A stretch of DNA of 50,308 nucleotides from Duganella callida (GTDB lineage: Bacteria; Pseudomonadota; Gammaproteobacteria; Burkholderiales; Burkholderiaceae_D), in the NCBI RefSeq assembly GCF_004614165.1, contig NZ_SPVG01000034.1:1-50308 (forward strand). Direction: 5' to 3'. A program made the translations under genes and the position numbers. This document shows positions 15,880-25,200 of the stretch, one piece after another (position 1 is the stretch's first letter; each line of letters begins with the position of its first letter). The notes beneath the pieces are model-generated. The model worked only from the letters and a program-made list of their open reading frames with translations, ran no database searches and was not told the origin of the DNA.

Positions 15880-16254
15880 TCAGGACAGCGCGCTGACGCA
15901 GTAGTCGGACAGCGCGTTGAGCACGGCGGCGTTTTCGCCGGCCGCCTCCACCACCTTGATGCTGGTTTGCGGATACGTGGCGCGCAGCTCGTCGAGCATC
16001 AGCGGCAGGTCGCGCAGCACGTGGCCGCCCTGCCCCAGAAATACCGGCACCACGGTGACGTCATCGATGCCGTCGGCGGTCAGCGCCGCCATGAGTTCCG
16101 GCAGGCGCGGCGACATCAGCTCCAAAAACGCCAGTTCCACGCGCACCGACGGCTCGCGTGCCCGCGTCAGATCGCGCAGCCGTTCGAATGGCGCCGCCCA
16201 CGATGCGGCGCGGGCGCCGTGGGCGAACAGGATCAGGGCGCGTTGCTTGCTCAT
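15880..16254 (-). CDS. cbiX: Sirohydrochlorin chelatase, short CbiX/SirB type
   Basis: 124 aa. It inserts Fe2+ (or Co2+) into sirohydrochlorin, the last step to siroheme. The N-terminal ALILFAHGARAASWAAPFERL carries the metal-binding His of the class, and VTVVPVFLGQGGHVLRDLPLML carries the second conserved His. The length fits the single-domain CbiX(S)/SirB form, which works as a homodimer. It abuts lptG on the same strand (the lptG stop is immediately before the cbiX start region), so it is probably cotranscribed with lptFG. It complements cobA and cysI about 2.5 kb away. Confidence 0.9.
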   Translation of the reverse strand: MSKQRALILFAHGARAASWAAPFERLRDLTRAREPSVRVELAFLELMSPRLPELMAALTADGIDDVTVVPVFLGQGGHVLRDLPLMLDELRATYPQTSIKVVEAAGENAAVLNALSDYCVSALS

Positions 16255-17424
16255 CTAATGTCTCTCCACATACCACAAGGCCCATAGCGCCAGCGCCAGG
16301 AACAGCAGACTAGGCGCGATCGCGGTCAGCACGGCCGGCCAGGTACTCAGCATGCCAAGGTGCGAGAACAGCGTATTCACCAGCAGGAAACTCACGCCGA
16401 TCATGATGCCGACGAATATCTTCAGACTCACGCCACCGCTGCGCGTGTGCAGATAACCGAACGGCAGCGCCATCGCCATCAGCACGAACACCGCCAGTGG
16501 ATCGAACAGCTTTTTCCAGAAGGCGATCTTGAAACGCTCGGTCTCCTGCTTGTTCTCCTGGAGGTGACGGGTGTACACCGCCAGTTCGTTGGCCGACATG
16601 CGTTCCGGATCGGAGCCGGCCACCGCCAGGATCTTCGGCGTAATCTCCGACAGCAGCTCCTTGGTGGCGCTGTGACGGGTCTCGATCGCGCTGGTGGCCT
16701 GCGCGAAGTTGTTGGCCAGGTTGGCTTCGGCGCCCGGTTTCAGCAGCTCGGGATTGGTGAAAATATTTTCGGTCACATCCTGCAGCTGCCACTTGTTATT
16801 GCCCTGGAAGCTGCCGCTCTTGGCCAGCGTGATGGAGCGCATGCGGAAGCTGTTATCGAACTCGTACAGCTTGACGTCGATCAGTTTGCCGTCCGGGCGC
16901 ACCTCGCGCACGTTGAAGAAGCGCGAACCCACCGGCGTGCCGGTCATGCCTTCCGACTTGACGATATCCTTGGTCCACAGGCCGGAACGGAACTCCGAAG
17001 AAATCGCCGCGCCGCGCGCGCTCAGCTTGATCTTCTCGGCGATCGGCGCCGTGCGCGGCGCAATCAGTTCGCCGAAGATGAAGGTGATAATCACCAGCAC
17101 CATGCCGATCTTGGCCAGCATCCACGCCACCATGCCGGTCGACATGCTGGAAGCGCGCATGATGGTGAATTCCGACGTCGCCGCGAACTGCGCCATCGTA
17201 TAAATGGTGCCGATCAGCGCCGCCAGCGGCATCACCTCATACACGTGGCCGGGCAGTTGCACCAGCACGTAGAGGAAAGCATACTGGATCGCATAGCCGT
17301 TCTTGCCCACCTGCGGCAGTTCGCCGGTCAGGTCCATGAAGGCTTGCAGCGCCAGGAAGGCCACCAGCACGAAAGCCACCGCCTGCAGGATCGATACTGC
17401 GAAATAGCGTTGCAGGATTCTCAT
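16255..17424 (-). CDS. lptG: LPS export ABC transporter permease LptG
   Basis: 389 aa. It is one of the two permeases of the LptB2FG complex, which extracts lipopolysaccharide from the inner membrane and feeds it to LptC/LptA. It has the YjgP/YjgQ family layout: three N-terminal membrane helices (MRILQRYFAVSILQAVAFVLVAFLALQAF onward), a periplasmic beta-jellyroll (about 130-270) and three C-terminal helices. The conserved LPLAALIGTIYTMAQFAATSEFTIMRASS region and FGYLHTRSGG are visible in pieces. It follows lptF by five bases, the usual gene order. Confidence 0.95.
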   Translation of the reverse strand: MRILQRYFAVSILQAVAFVLVAFLALQAFMDLTGELPQVGKNGYAIQYAFLYVLVQLPGHVYEVMPLAALIGTIYTMAQFAATSEFTIMRASSMSTGMVAWMLAKIGMVLVIITFIFGELIAPRTAPIAEKIKLSARGAAISSEFRSGLWTKDIVKSEGMTGTPVGSRFFNVREVRPDGKLIDVKLYEFDNSFRMRSITLAKSGSFQGNNKWQLQDVTENIFTNPELLKPGAEANLANNFAQATSAIETRHSATKELLSEITPKILAVAGSDPERMSANELAVYTRHLQENKQETERFKIAFWKKLFDPLAVFVLMAMALPFGYLHTRSGGVSLKIFVGIMIGVSFLLVNTLFSHLGMLSTWPAVLTAIAPSLLFLALALWALWYVERH

Positions 17425-17429
17425 TGCGA

Positions 17430-18551
17430 TCAGTCTTTCTTGTTGCGCGTACGTTTAAACGCCGCCATCAAGGCCAGCGGATGGTAGCGGTGGTTCAGGT
17501 TCAGGCGCCAGGCGAACAGCCCGAACACCAGCAGCGCCGCGGCCAGGTGCAGCGGCCACCACGACAGCGCAAACGTCGACTTGCCCTGCTTGACGCTGGC
17601 CTCGACCAGTTTGACGAAGTTGGAATAGCTGAAGAAGATCAGCAGCGCGATGATCAGATTGGCCGAGCTGCCCGCGCGCGGATTGACGAAGCCCAGCGGC
17701 ACCGCCAGCAGCACCAGCACCAGGCAGGTCAGCGGCGATGCGATCCGCCACAGCAGCTCGGCCCGCGCCAGCGCGCTGGCATCGCCCAGCAGGTCCATGG
17801 TCGGAATGGCGTCGGTATTGCGATCCGATTCCAGGTCCTGATTGTGGTTGGTGACGCGCATGCTGTAGCTTTCGAACTCCATGGTCTGGAAGTCAGACTG
17901 GCCGGGCATGCCCTGGTAGCGGCGGCCATTCTTGAGCGTCAGGTATTTTTCGCCTTTGGGGCCGGTGCTGATCACGCCCTCGCGCGCGACGATGACGGCG
18001 GTGCCATGTTCATCGTTCGAATTCACGAACACGTTCTGCACCACGGCGGTCTTGCCGGCCACGCCTTCGACGAAGAAGATGCGGTTGGCCGCGGCCGATT
18101 CCTTGAACTGGCCGGGCGAGACCTTCTGCAGGTCCTCGCGCTTTTCAAAGCGCTCCACGTATTCCGAGCTTTTCAGCTTGGCCCACGGGGTGGCGATGAA
18201 GCTCAGCGCCGCGGTCAGGAACACCATCGGCAGGCCGAAAGTCAGAACCGGTCCTATCCACCTGGTCAGACTCAGACCGGAGGCAAACCACACCACCATC
18301 TCGGAATCGCGGTAGGTCCGCGTGACCACCATCAGCACCGAAATAAAGCTGGTGAGGATCAGGATAGTTGGCAGATAATTCAGCGTCGCGAAGACGATCA
18401 GCGCGATCACGTCACTGGAGGCAACCTTGCCACCCGCGGCCTTGCCGAGGACCGCGATCAGGGTCCAGGTCACGCAGATGCTGAACAACACGGTAAAGGT
18501 GGCCCCGGCGGCACTGGCCATTTCCCGTCGTAGGGCGCGTTGGAAGATCAT
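17430..18551 (-). CDS. lptF: LPS export ABC transporter permease LptF
   Basis: 373 aa, partner permease of LptG in the LptB2FG transporter. It begins [23 protein letters not shown] and has the six-helix YjgP/YjgQ fold with a periplasmic jellyroll (about 110-260). The conserved LASPLT-like [28 protein letters not shown] block is clear when read in pieces. The gene is divergent from pepA, an arrangement common in proteobacteria. Only 85 bp separate it from the pepA start, so the two promoters must overlap or lie back to back there. Confidence 0.95.
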   Translation of the reverse strand: MIFQRALRREMASAAGATFTVLFSICVTWTLIAVLGKAAGGKVASSDVIALIVFATLNYLPTILILTSFISVLMVVTRTYRDSEMVVWFASGLSLTRWIGPVLTFGLPMVFLTAALSFIATPWAKLKSSEYVERFEKREDLQKVSPGQFKESAAANRIFFVEGVAGKTAVVQNVFVNSNDEHGTAVIVAREGVISTGPKGEKYLTLKNGRRYQGMPGQSDFQTMEFESYSMRVTNHNQDLESDRNTDAIPTMDLLGDASALARAELLWRIASPLTCLVLVLLAVPLGFVNPRAGSSANLIIALLIFFSYSNFVKLVEASVKQGKSTFALSWWPLHLAAALLVFGLFAWRLNLNHRYHPLALMAAFKRTRNKKD

Positions 18552-18636
18552 TGACGATTATAATTCGGTAGTTCGGCCCGCATATACACTACGCGGGACC
18601 ACAAGTTTTAAGTACGTACACGACACGGAGAATCAA

Positions 18637-20133
18637 ATGGACTTTAGCATAAAAGCATTCGACACAAAAAACACCATCACCTCGGCCAAAGCCGGCGTCA
18701 TCGCCGTCGCGGTCTTCGAGAACAAAAAGCTGTCGCAAGCTGCCAAGGCGCTGGATGGCGCCGGTGAAATCACTGCTGCGCTCAAGTCCGGCGACATCAC
18801 TGGCAAGGCCGGCACCACCCTGCTGCTGCGCGGCCTGAAGGGCGCGAGCGCCGAACGCGTACTGCTGGTCGGCTTGGGCAGCGACGAAACCGTGTCCGAG
18901 AAAAGCTTCGCCAGCGGCGTGTCCGCCACCCTGAAAGCCTTCACCGCCATCGGCGCGAGCGACGCTATTATCGCATTGCCGCTGACCGAAGTGAAAGAGC
19001 GCGACGTTAACTGGGCGATCCGCTGCGTGGTGCAGGGCGCGCACGAATCCGTGTTCCGTACCGACGCGCAGAAGAGCAAGAAGGACCCGGCCGCCGCCGG
19101 CGTCAAGAAAATCGCCCTGGCCGTGCCGAACAACGCCGCCACCAAGCTGGCGCTGGCGCAGGCCGTGGCGATCGCCAACGGCATGGACCTGACCAAGGAA
19201 CTGGGCAACACCTCGGCCAACGTCTGCACCCCTACCCACCTGGCCAACGTCGCCAAGCAGCTGGGCAAGGACTTCAAGTTCGACGTCGAAGTACTGGACC
19301 GCAAGCAGCTGGAAGCGCTGAAAATGAACAGCTTCCTGTCGGTCACCAACGGCAGCGAACAGCCGCCGAAGTTCATCGTCATCAAGCACATGGGCGGCAA
19401 GGCGAAGGACGCGCCGGTGGTACTGGTCGGTAAAGGCATCACCTTCGACACCGGCGGCATTTCGCTGAAGCCGGGTCCGGGCATGGACGAGATGAAGTAC
19501 GACATGGGCGGCGCCGCTTCGGTGCTGGGCACCTTCCGCGCCATCGGCGAAATGAACCTTAAGCTGAACGTGATCGGCATCATCGCCTCGTGCGAGAACA
19601 TGCCGTCGGGCCGCGCCACCAAGCCGGGCGACATCGTCACCTCGATGAACGGCCTGACCATCGAGATCCTGAACACCGACGCCGAAGGCCGCTTGATCCT
19701 GTGCGACGCGCTGACCTATGCCGAGCGCTTCAACCCGGCTGCGGTGATCGACATCGCCACCCTGACCGGCGCCTGCATCGTCGCCCTGGGCCACCACAAG
19801 AGCGGCCTGTTCACCCGCGACGACGACGTCCACAACGCGCTGGCCGACGAGATCATGGCCGCCGGCAAAACCGCCGGCGACACCGCGTGGCGCCTGCCGA
19901 TCGGCGAGGAATACAACGAGCAGCTGAAGTCCAACTTCGCCGACCTGGCCAACATCGGCAGCCCGGGCGGCGCCTCGTGCACCGCCGCGGCGTTCCTGGA
20001 AAACTTCACCCGCAAGTACACCTGGGCCCATCTGGACATCGCCGGCACCGCCTGGAAATCGGGCGCAGCCAAGGGCGCGACCGGCCGTCCGGTGCCGCTG
20101 CTGTCGAACTTCCTGATCAAGCGCGCCGGCTAA
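18637..20133 (+). CDS. pepA: Leucyl aminopeptidase (M17)
   Basis: 498 aa, a cytosolic hexameric two-metal aminopeptidase that removes N-terminal residues. In some bacteria PepA also binds DNA. The N-terminal macro-like domain (about 1-160) is followed by the catalytic domain with the metal-binding blocks [30 protein letters not shown] and the signature [18 protein letters not shown] (about residue 346). The true start is the ATG at 18637, with ACGGAG six bases upstream, opening [12 protein letters not shown]. It is divergent from lptF. The usual downstream neighbour holC is absent; a hairpin and a lipoprotein gene follow instead. Confidence 0.96.
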   Translation: MDFSIKAFDTKNTITSAKAGVIAVAVFENKKLSQAAKALDGAGEITAALKSGDITGKAGTTLLLRGLKGASAERVLLVGLGSDETVSEKSFASGVSATLKAFTAIGASDAIIALPLTEVKERDVNWAIRCVVQGAHESVFRTDAQKSKKDPAAAGVKKIALAVPNNAATKLALAQAVAIANGMDLTKELGNTSANVCTPTHLANVAKQLGKDFKFDVEVLDRKQLEALKMNSFLSVTNGSEQPPKFIVIKHMGGKAKDAPVVLVGKGITFDTGGISLKPGPGMDEMKYDMGGAASVLGTFRAIGEMNLKLNVIGIIASCENMPSGRATKPGDIVTSMNGLTIEILNTDAEGRLILCDALTYAERFNPAAVIDIATLTGACIVALGHHKSGLFTRDDDVHNALADEIMAAGKTAGDTAWRLPIGEEYNEQLKSNFADLANIGSPGGASCTAAAFLENFTRKYTWAHLDIAGTAWKSGAAKGATGRPVPLLSNFLIKRAG

Positions 20134-20143
20134 GCGCGCAACC

Positions 20144-20177
20144 GGCATGGTTTCCCGCCCGCGCGGGAAACCATGCC
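20144..20177. repeat. 15-bp perfect inverted repeat between convergent pepA and lipoprotein genes
   Basis: GGCATGGTTTCCCGC (20144-20158) pairs perfectly with GCGGGAAACCATGCC (20163-20177) around a four-base loop. It stands exactly between two convergent stop codons and could end transcription from both sides, although no T-run follows on either strand. Its TTTCCCGC core resembles that of the inverted repeat at 12526-12563. Confidence 0.75.
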
Positions 20178-20180
20178 GAC

Positions 20181-20624
20181 TCAAAACAGGGTCACGCCCG
20201 CCGGCGGCGGCGGCCCGTCTTCCTTGTCCTGCGCCGCATGCATCACCACCGTCAAGGTGGACGGATAGTCGTAGCCGGCGCCGGTATTCTTGTCGACGAA
20301 ATAGCCCACGCCGGCCGTCAGCGCCAGATTGCCCCACAGGTTGGCGTTGACCTTGGAATCGACCTTCTCGTAAGCCCAGCCCTTTTCCTCGCGCGCGCAA
20401 TCGATGCGCAGCGGCCCCGCGCTCTTGCGCAGCGTGACGCGGCCCGGCGTGGTCACAAACCACTTGCCGACATCGTTGTACAGCACGCAGCCGACACCGG
20501 CGATCTCGCGGTGATCGAGCACGGTCTGCACCAGCACGCTTTGTTCGGTGGATTCAGTCAGGGATGCGCAGCCGGCCAGCGTGGCCAGCAGCGCGGCTGC
20601 CGCTGCAGCGGGGCGGAGATACAT
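20181..20624 (-). CDS. Putative outer-membrane or periplasmic lipoprotein
   Basis: 147 aa. A lipoprotein signal peptide is clear, with lipobox LAGC at about residue 16-19 (LLATLAGCASLTES). The cysteine would be lipidated and the following Ala-Ser favours the outer membrane. The mature part has a Cys pair (GVGCVLYND and RIDCARE), perhaps a disulfide, and a glycine-rich segment (GVGYFVDKNTGAGYDYPSTLTVVM) seen in uncharacterised proteobacterial lipoproteins. The C-terminus is proline-rich. It is a single-gene unit, convergent with pepA. The function is unknown. Confidence 0.8.
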   Translation of the reverse strand: MYLRPAAAAAALLATLAGCASLTESTEQSVLVQTVLDHREIAGVGCVLYNDVGKWFVTTPGRVTLRKSAGPLRIDCAREEKGWAYEKVDSKVNANLWGNLALTAGVGYFVDKNTGAGYDYPSTLTVVMHAAQDKEDGPPPPAGVTLF

Positions 20625-20730
20625 GGTCTGCCTCTAGGATCAAGATACAGACCAGTGTAACAGCCCATGAGCGCACTGAGTCGCTCAATCAAGTGGCATA
20701 AAGCCTTGCACTTTACGCCTTATGGTCGGG

Positions 20731-21135
20731 TCAGGCGTTGTGACGGTCCAGGGTCTTGGCGACAACCGGCGCCTCGACGGGCATTTCGCCCTGCTTGCGC
20801 TTCAGATCTTGTACGACCTTCAGGATATCTTCCATGCCGCGCTCGCCGCCCAGCGTCGAGAAGGCGTCCAGCACTTCATTCAGTACCTGGTTGCGCACGG
20901 CCGCTTCACTGGCAGTCACTTCCGGCGGACGCTGCACGGCAGCGGCGGCCTTCTTCTCGGCTTCCTTCTGTGCAGCGGTCTTGCGCCCGCCCGGCGGCTT
21001 GCCGTGCTCGAGCGCCGCCTGCCAGATTACCCAGCGGCGTTGCGTTTCAAAAACCAGATACTCATCTGGTTTATCTTCCCGGCGACGTACGATATGTCCA
21101 TCACGCTGTGCCCATGCCTCAAATGCAGATCGCAT
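20731..21135 (-). CDS. Small hypothetical protein with phage-like N-terminal motif
   Basis: 134 aa. The N-terminal 45 residues (MRSAFEAWAQRDGH, then EYLVFETQRRWVIWQAALEHG) resemble a short domain common in phage and accessory proteins (pattern FEAW...W..WQAA). The middle is a charged Ala/Lys-rich coil (KTAAQKEAEKKAAAAVQ), and the C-terminal third is helical. There is no signal peptide. AGGAT lies before the ATG. A candidate promoter on the minus strand is TTGTGC-18 bp-TATACG near 21200-21230. No other phage gene is nearby, so it may be a domesticated remnant or a host family of its own. Confidence 0.65.
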   Translation of the reverse strand: MRSAFEAWAQRDGHIVRRREDKPDEYLVFETQRRWVIWQAALEHGKPPGGRKTAAQKEAEKKAAAAVQRPPEVTASEAAVRNQVLNEVLDAFSTLGGERGMEDILKVVQDLKRKQGEMPVEAPVVAKTLDRHNA

Positions 21136-21533
21136 TTTTCATCCTTTGCAAATGCGCTATCGCGCTATTCACTATCAAAACCACGAGTAATTTCCGTATA
21201 GTATCATTTATTGCGCATGCACAACAGATAAATCTACAAACGTTCTCACTGTTTAACCTTGCTAAGCGGTAATACAAGTTATACGCTTAATTTGCACTAG
21301 TATATTTCTATTTTGCTTACTTTGTCTTGCCTTTCCGTTCTATTTTGACAACAACGAGACAACCTTGGCAATCTTTTTTTGATTTCACACATTTTGCGAC
21401 ATTTTAGAGGCTGCCGCCCTCCCGCGAAAGGCTTTTTCATGTCCATTCATACAACTTTGCAACTTGCTAATTGCATGTGTTCAACCGGGATACGGTAAGA
21501 TGCAAGTTTGTCGGGTCAAGAAAGCACGCGATT
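21136..21533. other. AT-rich intergenic region between divergent genes
   Basis: Nearly 400 bp without a gene, clearly richer in A+T than its surroundings. It must hold the promoters of the minus-strand gene ending upstream at 21135 and of xthA at 21534. Several TATA-like and TTGACA-like words are present (for example TTGACA at 21345-21350), but no pair is convincing. No open frame with a ribosome site, no tRNA and no strong terminator hairpin was seen. Confidence 0.6.
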
Positions 21534-22298
21534 ATGAAATTAGCCACCTGGAATGTTAACTCTTTGAACGTAAGACTGCCGCACGTTATGAAGTGGCTAG
21601 AGGAAAACCCCACCGATGTGCTATGCATCCAAGAAACAAAATTAACCGATGACAAGTTTCCAGTTACAGCGCTGGAAACTGCCGGTTACCAGGTCGCCTA
21701 CACCGGCCAAAAAACCTATAATGGTGTTGCCATTATATCAAAATTGCCAATTACGGACGTCGTCAAGAACAATCCGAAATTCGAGGACGCCCAACAGCGC
21801 ATCCTGGCCGCCACCATCGACGGCGTGCGCGTGGTCTGCGCCTACGTGCCGAACGGCCAGGCGGTGGACTCGGACAAGTATCAATACAAGATGGCGTGGC
21901 TGGCGGCCTTCCATGAATGGATCAGCGAGGAAGCCGCGCTGCACCCGCAACTGGCCGTGGTCGGCGACTACAACATCGCGCCCGAAGACCGCGACGTGCA
22001 CGATCCGGCCGCCTGGGTCGGCATGGTCCATGTCTCCCCCAAGGAACGGGAAGCGCTGCAGCGCTTGCTGGAAATCGGTCTGGTCGATTCCTTCCGCCTG
22101 TTCGAGCAGCCGGAAAAGTCGTACAGCTGGTGGGATTACCGCAATCTCGGCTTCCGCCTGAACAAAGGCCTGCGCATCGACCACATCCTGCTGTCCGACG
22201 CGCTGCGCCAGCGCTGCACCGGCTGCGTGATCGACCGCGCGCCGCGCAAATGGGAACAGCCGTCCGATCACGCCCCCGTGATCGCCACGTTCTCCTAG
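21534..22298 (+). CDS. xthA: Exodeoxyribonuclease III
   Basis: 254 aa, an AP endonuclease and 3'-5' exonuclease in base-excision repair. It has the exonuclease III fold (PF03372) with the metal ligand Glu34 in CIQETKLTDD, Asn and Asp in GDYNIAPEDRDVHDP (about residue 148), and the catalytic pair in SDHAPVIATF near the C-terminus. It opens with MKLATWNVNSLNVRLPH, the family's usual start; an in-frame upstream codon at 21471 only adds unrelated residues. Its stop overlaps the stop of the convergent GGDEF/EAL gene by two bases. Confidence 0.96.
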   Translation: MKLATWNVNSLNVRLPHVMKWLEENPTDVLCIQETKLTDDKFPVTALETAGYQVAYTGQKTYNGVAIISKLPITDVVKNNPKFEDAQQRILAATIDGVRVVCAYVPNGQAVDSDKYQYKMAWLAAFHEWISEEAALHPQLAVVGDYNIAPEDRDVHDPAAWVGMVHVSPKEREALQRLLEIGLVDSFRLFEQPEKSYSWWDYRNLGFRLNKGLRIDHILLSDALRQRCTGCVIDRAPRKWEQPSDHAPVIATFS

Positions 22299-25200
22299 CA
22301 GCGCGGCAGCAGCAGCTGGGCCGTGGAATGCGGCACCGGCTGCGAGAACAGATAGCCTTGCGCGTACTGGCAGCCATGGCGCTGCAGCAGGGCGTACTGC
22401 CCTTCCGTCTCCACGCCCTCCGCCACTACCGATAGCTGCAGGCTGTCCGACAGCGCGATGATCGCCGCCACGATGGCGCGGTCTTCCGCGCTCTGCTCCA
22501 GATCCTTGATGAAGGCGCGGTCGATCTTGATCTTCTTGACCGGGAAGCGCTTCAGATAGGCCAGCGAGGAATAGCCGGTGCCGAAATCGTCGATCGACAG
22601 CCGGATGCCCATGGCGTTGATGTGGCCGAGGATTTCCAGCGTCTGCTCGCCGTGCTGCATCAGCGCGGTTTCCGTGATCTCGAATTCGATCAGTGACGGA
22701 TCGACTCCGGTATCGTCGAGGATGGCGCGGATCGCCTCCAGCAGGCCGCGGTGCATGAACTGGCGCGGCGACAGGTTGACCGCCAGCGGCACCGGCGTCA
22801 GGCCCTGGCCCTGCCAGCGCATGATCTGCCGGCAGGCCGCGCGTATCACCCATTCGCCGATCGGCACGATCATGCCGTTTTCCTCGATGATGGGGATGAA
22901 TTGGTCCGGCGTCACCAGTTCGCCGCCGCCGCGGCGCCAGCGCAGCAGCACTTCCATCGCGTGCAGGCGGCGCGTGCCGATGTCCATGATGGGCTGGAAA
23001 TGCAGCTCGAATTCATTGGCCGCCAGCGCGCCGCGCAGACTGGATTCCAGTTCGAAGTGACGCGCCGCCGTCTGGTTCATCACTTCCTTGAAGAACTGGT
23101 AGTTGTTCCTGCCGCTGGCTTTTGCGTGGTACATGGCGCCGTCGGCGTTGCGCATCAGCGTCTCCACATTGGCGCCATCGTCGGGATACACGCTGATGCC
23201 GATCGACGGCGTGATATGCAAGTTGCGGCCCTCCAGTGGAAAGCTGTCGGACAGCGCCTCGATGATCTTCTCGGCCACCTGGCTGGCCTCCTCGTTGCCG
23301 CGGATGCCCGGCACCAGCACCACGAATTCGTCGCCGCCCAGGCGCGCCACCGTGTCGCTGGCGCGCACCGCGCGGCACAAGCGGCTGGCGACCTCCTTCA
23401 GCAGCTGGTCGCCGGTCATGTGGCCCAGCGAATCGTTGATGGTCTTGAAGCGATCGAGGTCGATGAACATCACCGCCAGCTTGCGCTCGGTGCGCTGGGC
23501 CGCCAGCATGGCGCGGTCCAGCCGGTCCGACAGCAGCGCGCGGTTGGGCAAACCGGTCAGGCTGTCATGGTAGGCCATGTGATGCACGCGCGCCTCGGCC
23601 TGGCGCCGTTCGATGATCTCGCCCTGCAGCTGCGCATTGGCGCCGGCCAGTTCGGCGGTGCGCTCCTGCACCCGCAGTTCCAGCTCGTCGCGCGAGCGGG
23701 CCAGCGCCTCGGTGGCTTCCCGCCGCAGCGTGATGTCGTCCACCAGCCACACCGAGCGACCGTTGGCCTGGGCCAGATCGAACAGGCGCCCCGACAGCCG
23801 CGCCCAGAAGGTCGTGCCGTCCTTGCGCACCAGCTCATACTCGGAAACGTTGACCTGCCCCGCGGCGAAATCGCGCAGGGTGTTGGCGCGCGCGCTTTCC
23901 CAGGCATCCTTGTCGGCGTAGAAGGCCTGCACGCTCAGTTGATTCATCTCGCCGGGGCCGTAACCGAACAGTTCTTCCATTTTGCGGTTGCAGCGCAGGT
24001 TGCGGCCGTTCTCCACCACCGAGATGCCCAGCACCGCGCTGTCCAGGATGGCCTGGTTTTCCAGCAGCGCGTTGCGCAGCGCTTCCTCGGCGCGCTTTTG
24101 TTCGGTGCGGTCCTCGATCACCCAGATCGTGCCCTGGGTCGGGTCGTCCGGATTGACCACGTAGCCGATCAGCTGTGCCCACAGGCGGCTGCCATCGCTG
24201 CGCGCCATTTCGATCTCGGTCTGGAACGGCTTGCCGATGGAGAGGAATGGAAATGCCTCGGCGCCCAGCTTGTCGTAGGACTCCTGCGAGGTGTACAACG
24301 CACGGCCGGGCAGGCCCAGGCCGGAGGTCTCGTCGTAGCCGAACATCTCGGCGAAGCCGCGGTTGTAGCGCGTGATCAGGCGGTTCTTGGTGAACAGGAT
24401 GCTCATCGAGGCGTTGGTCATGATGGCCTCGACTTCCATCTGCGTCTGCAGCGAGTGGGTCACGTCCTCGAGGATCCAGATGGTGCCGGCGCGGCTGGCC
24501 GCATCTACCGCGCGGGCGCGCACGCGGCACCAGAAAAGACTGCCGTCCTTGCGGCGGAACTGATAAGCCTTCTTTTCGAACGACTGGCCGGTGCTCAGCA
24601 GCGGCGCCGCCTCGCGGCCGAATGCTTCGTACGCCTCGGCCGAAGGGAATACCACCGCCGACGGCTGCCCTTCCATCTCGCCCGGTGCGAAGCCGAACAT
24701 TTCCGCCATGCGCGCGTTACAGCGCATCATGATCTGCGACTGGCTGAACAGAATCCCGACCGAGGCATTGTCCAGAATCGCCTTCTGCTCCAGCAGCATG
24801 CGGCGCAGCTTTTCCTCGTCCAGCCGGTGCTCGTTGATGTCTTCGGCAATCCAGACGTTGCCTTCTTCCGGATGCAACGGATCGACCGCGCGTCCATACA
24901 GGCGCGCCCAGAACAGCGAACCGTCCTTGCGGCGCAGCTGCTGGTCGGTGATGTAGGCCTCGCCGCGCGCCAGCACCGGCGTCGCCGCCGCCGTCAGTGC
25001 CGCCAGGTCCTCGCTCCTCGGATACAGGGCCACGCTCGAATGTCCCTCCAGCTCATGGCGGCCGTAGCCCAGCATCTCGGCCCAGCGGATATTGCACTCC
25101 TGGATGACGCCGGACTTGGTGAACGCGATGCCGACGGCGGCATTTTCCAGGATGGCCTTCTGTTCGAGCAGCGTCTTGCGCAGCGCGCGCTGATCGCGCT

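Noticed and set aside
18589-20463. A 624-codon open frame on the minus strand opposite pepA
   Set aside because: No family motifs and it covers a complete pepA gene and the inverted repeat.
21340-21400. TTGACA-like promoter for xthA
   Set aside because: No -10 box stands at a usable distance, and the site is about 190 bp from the start codon.
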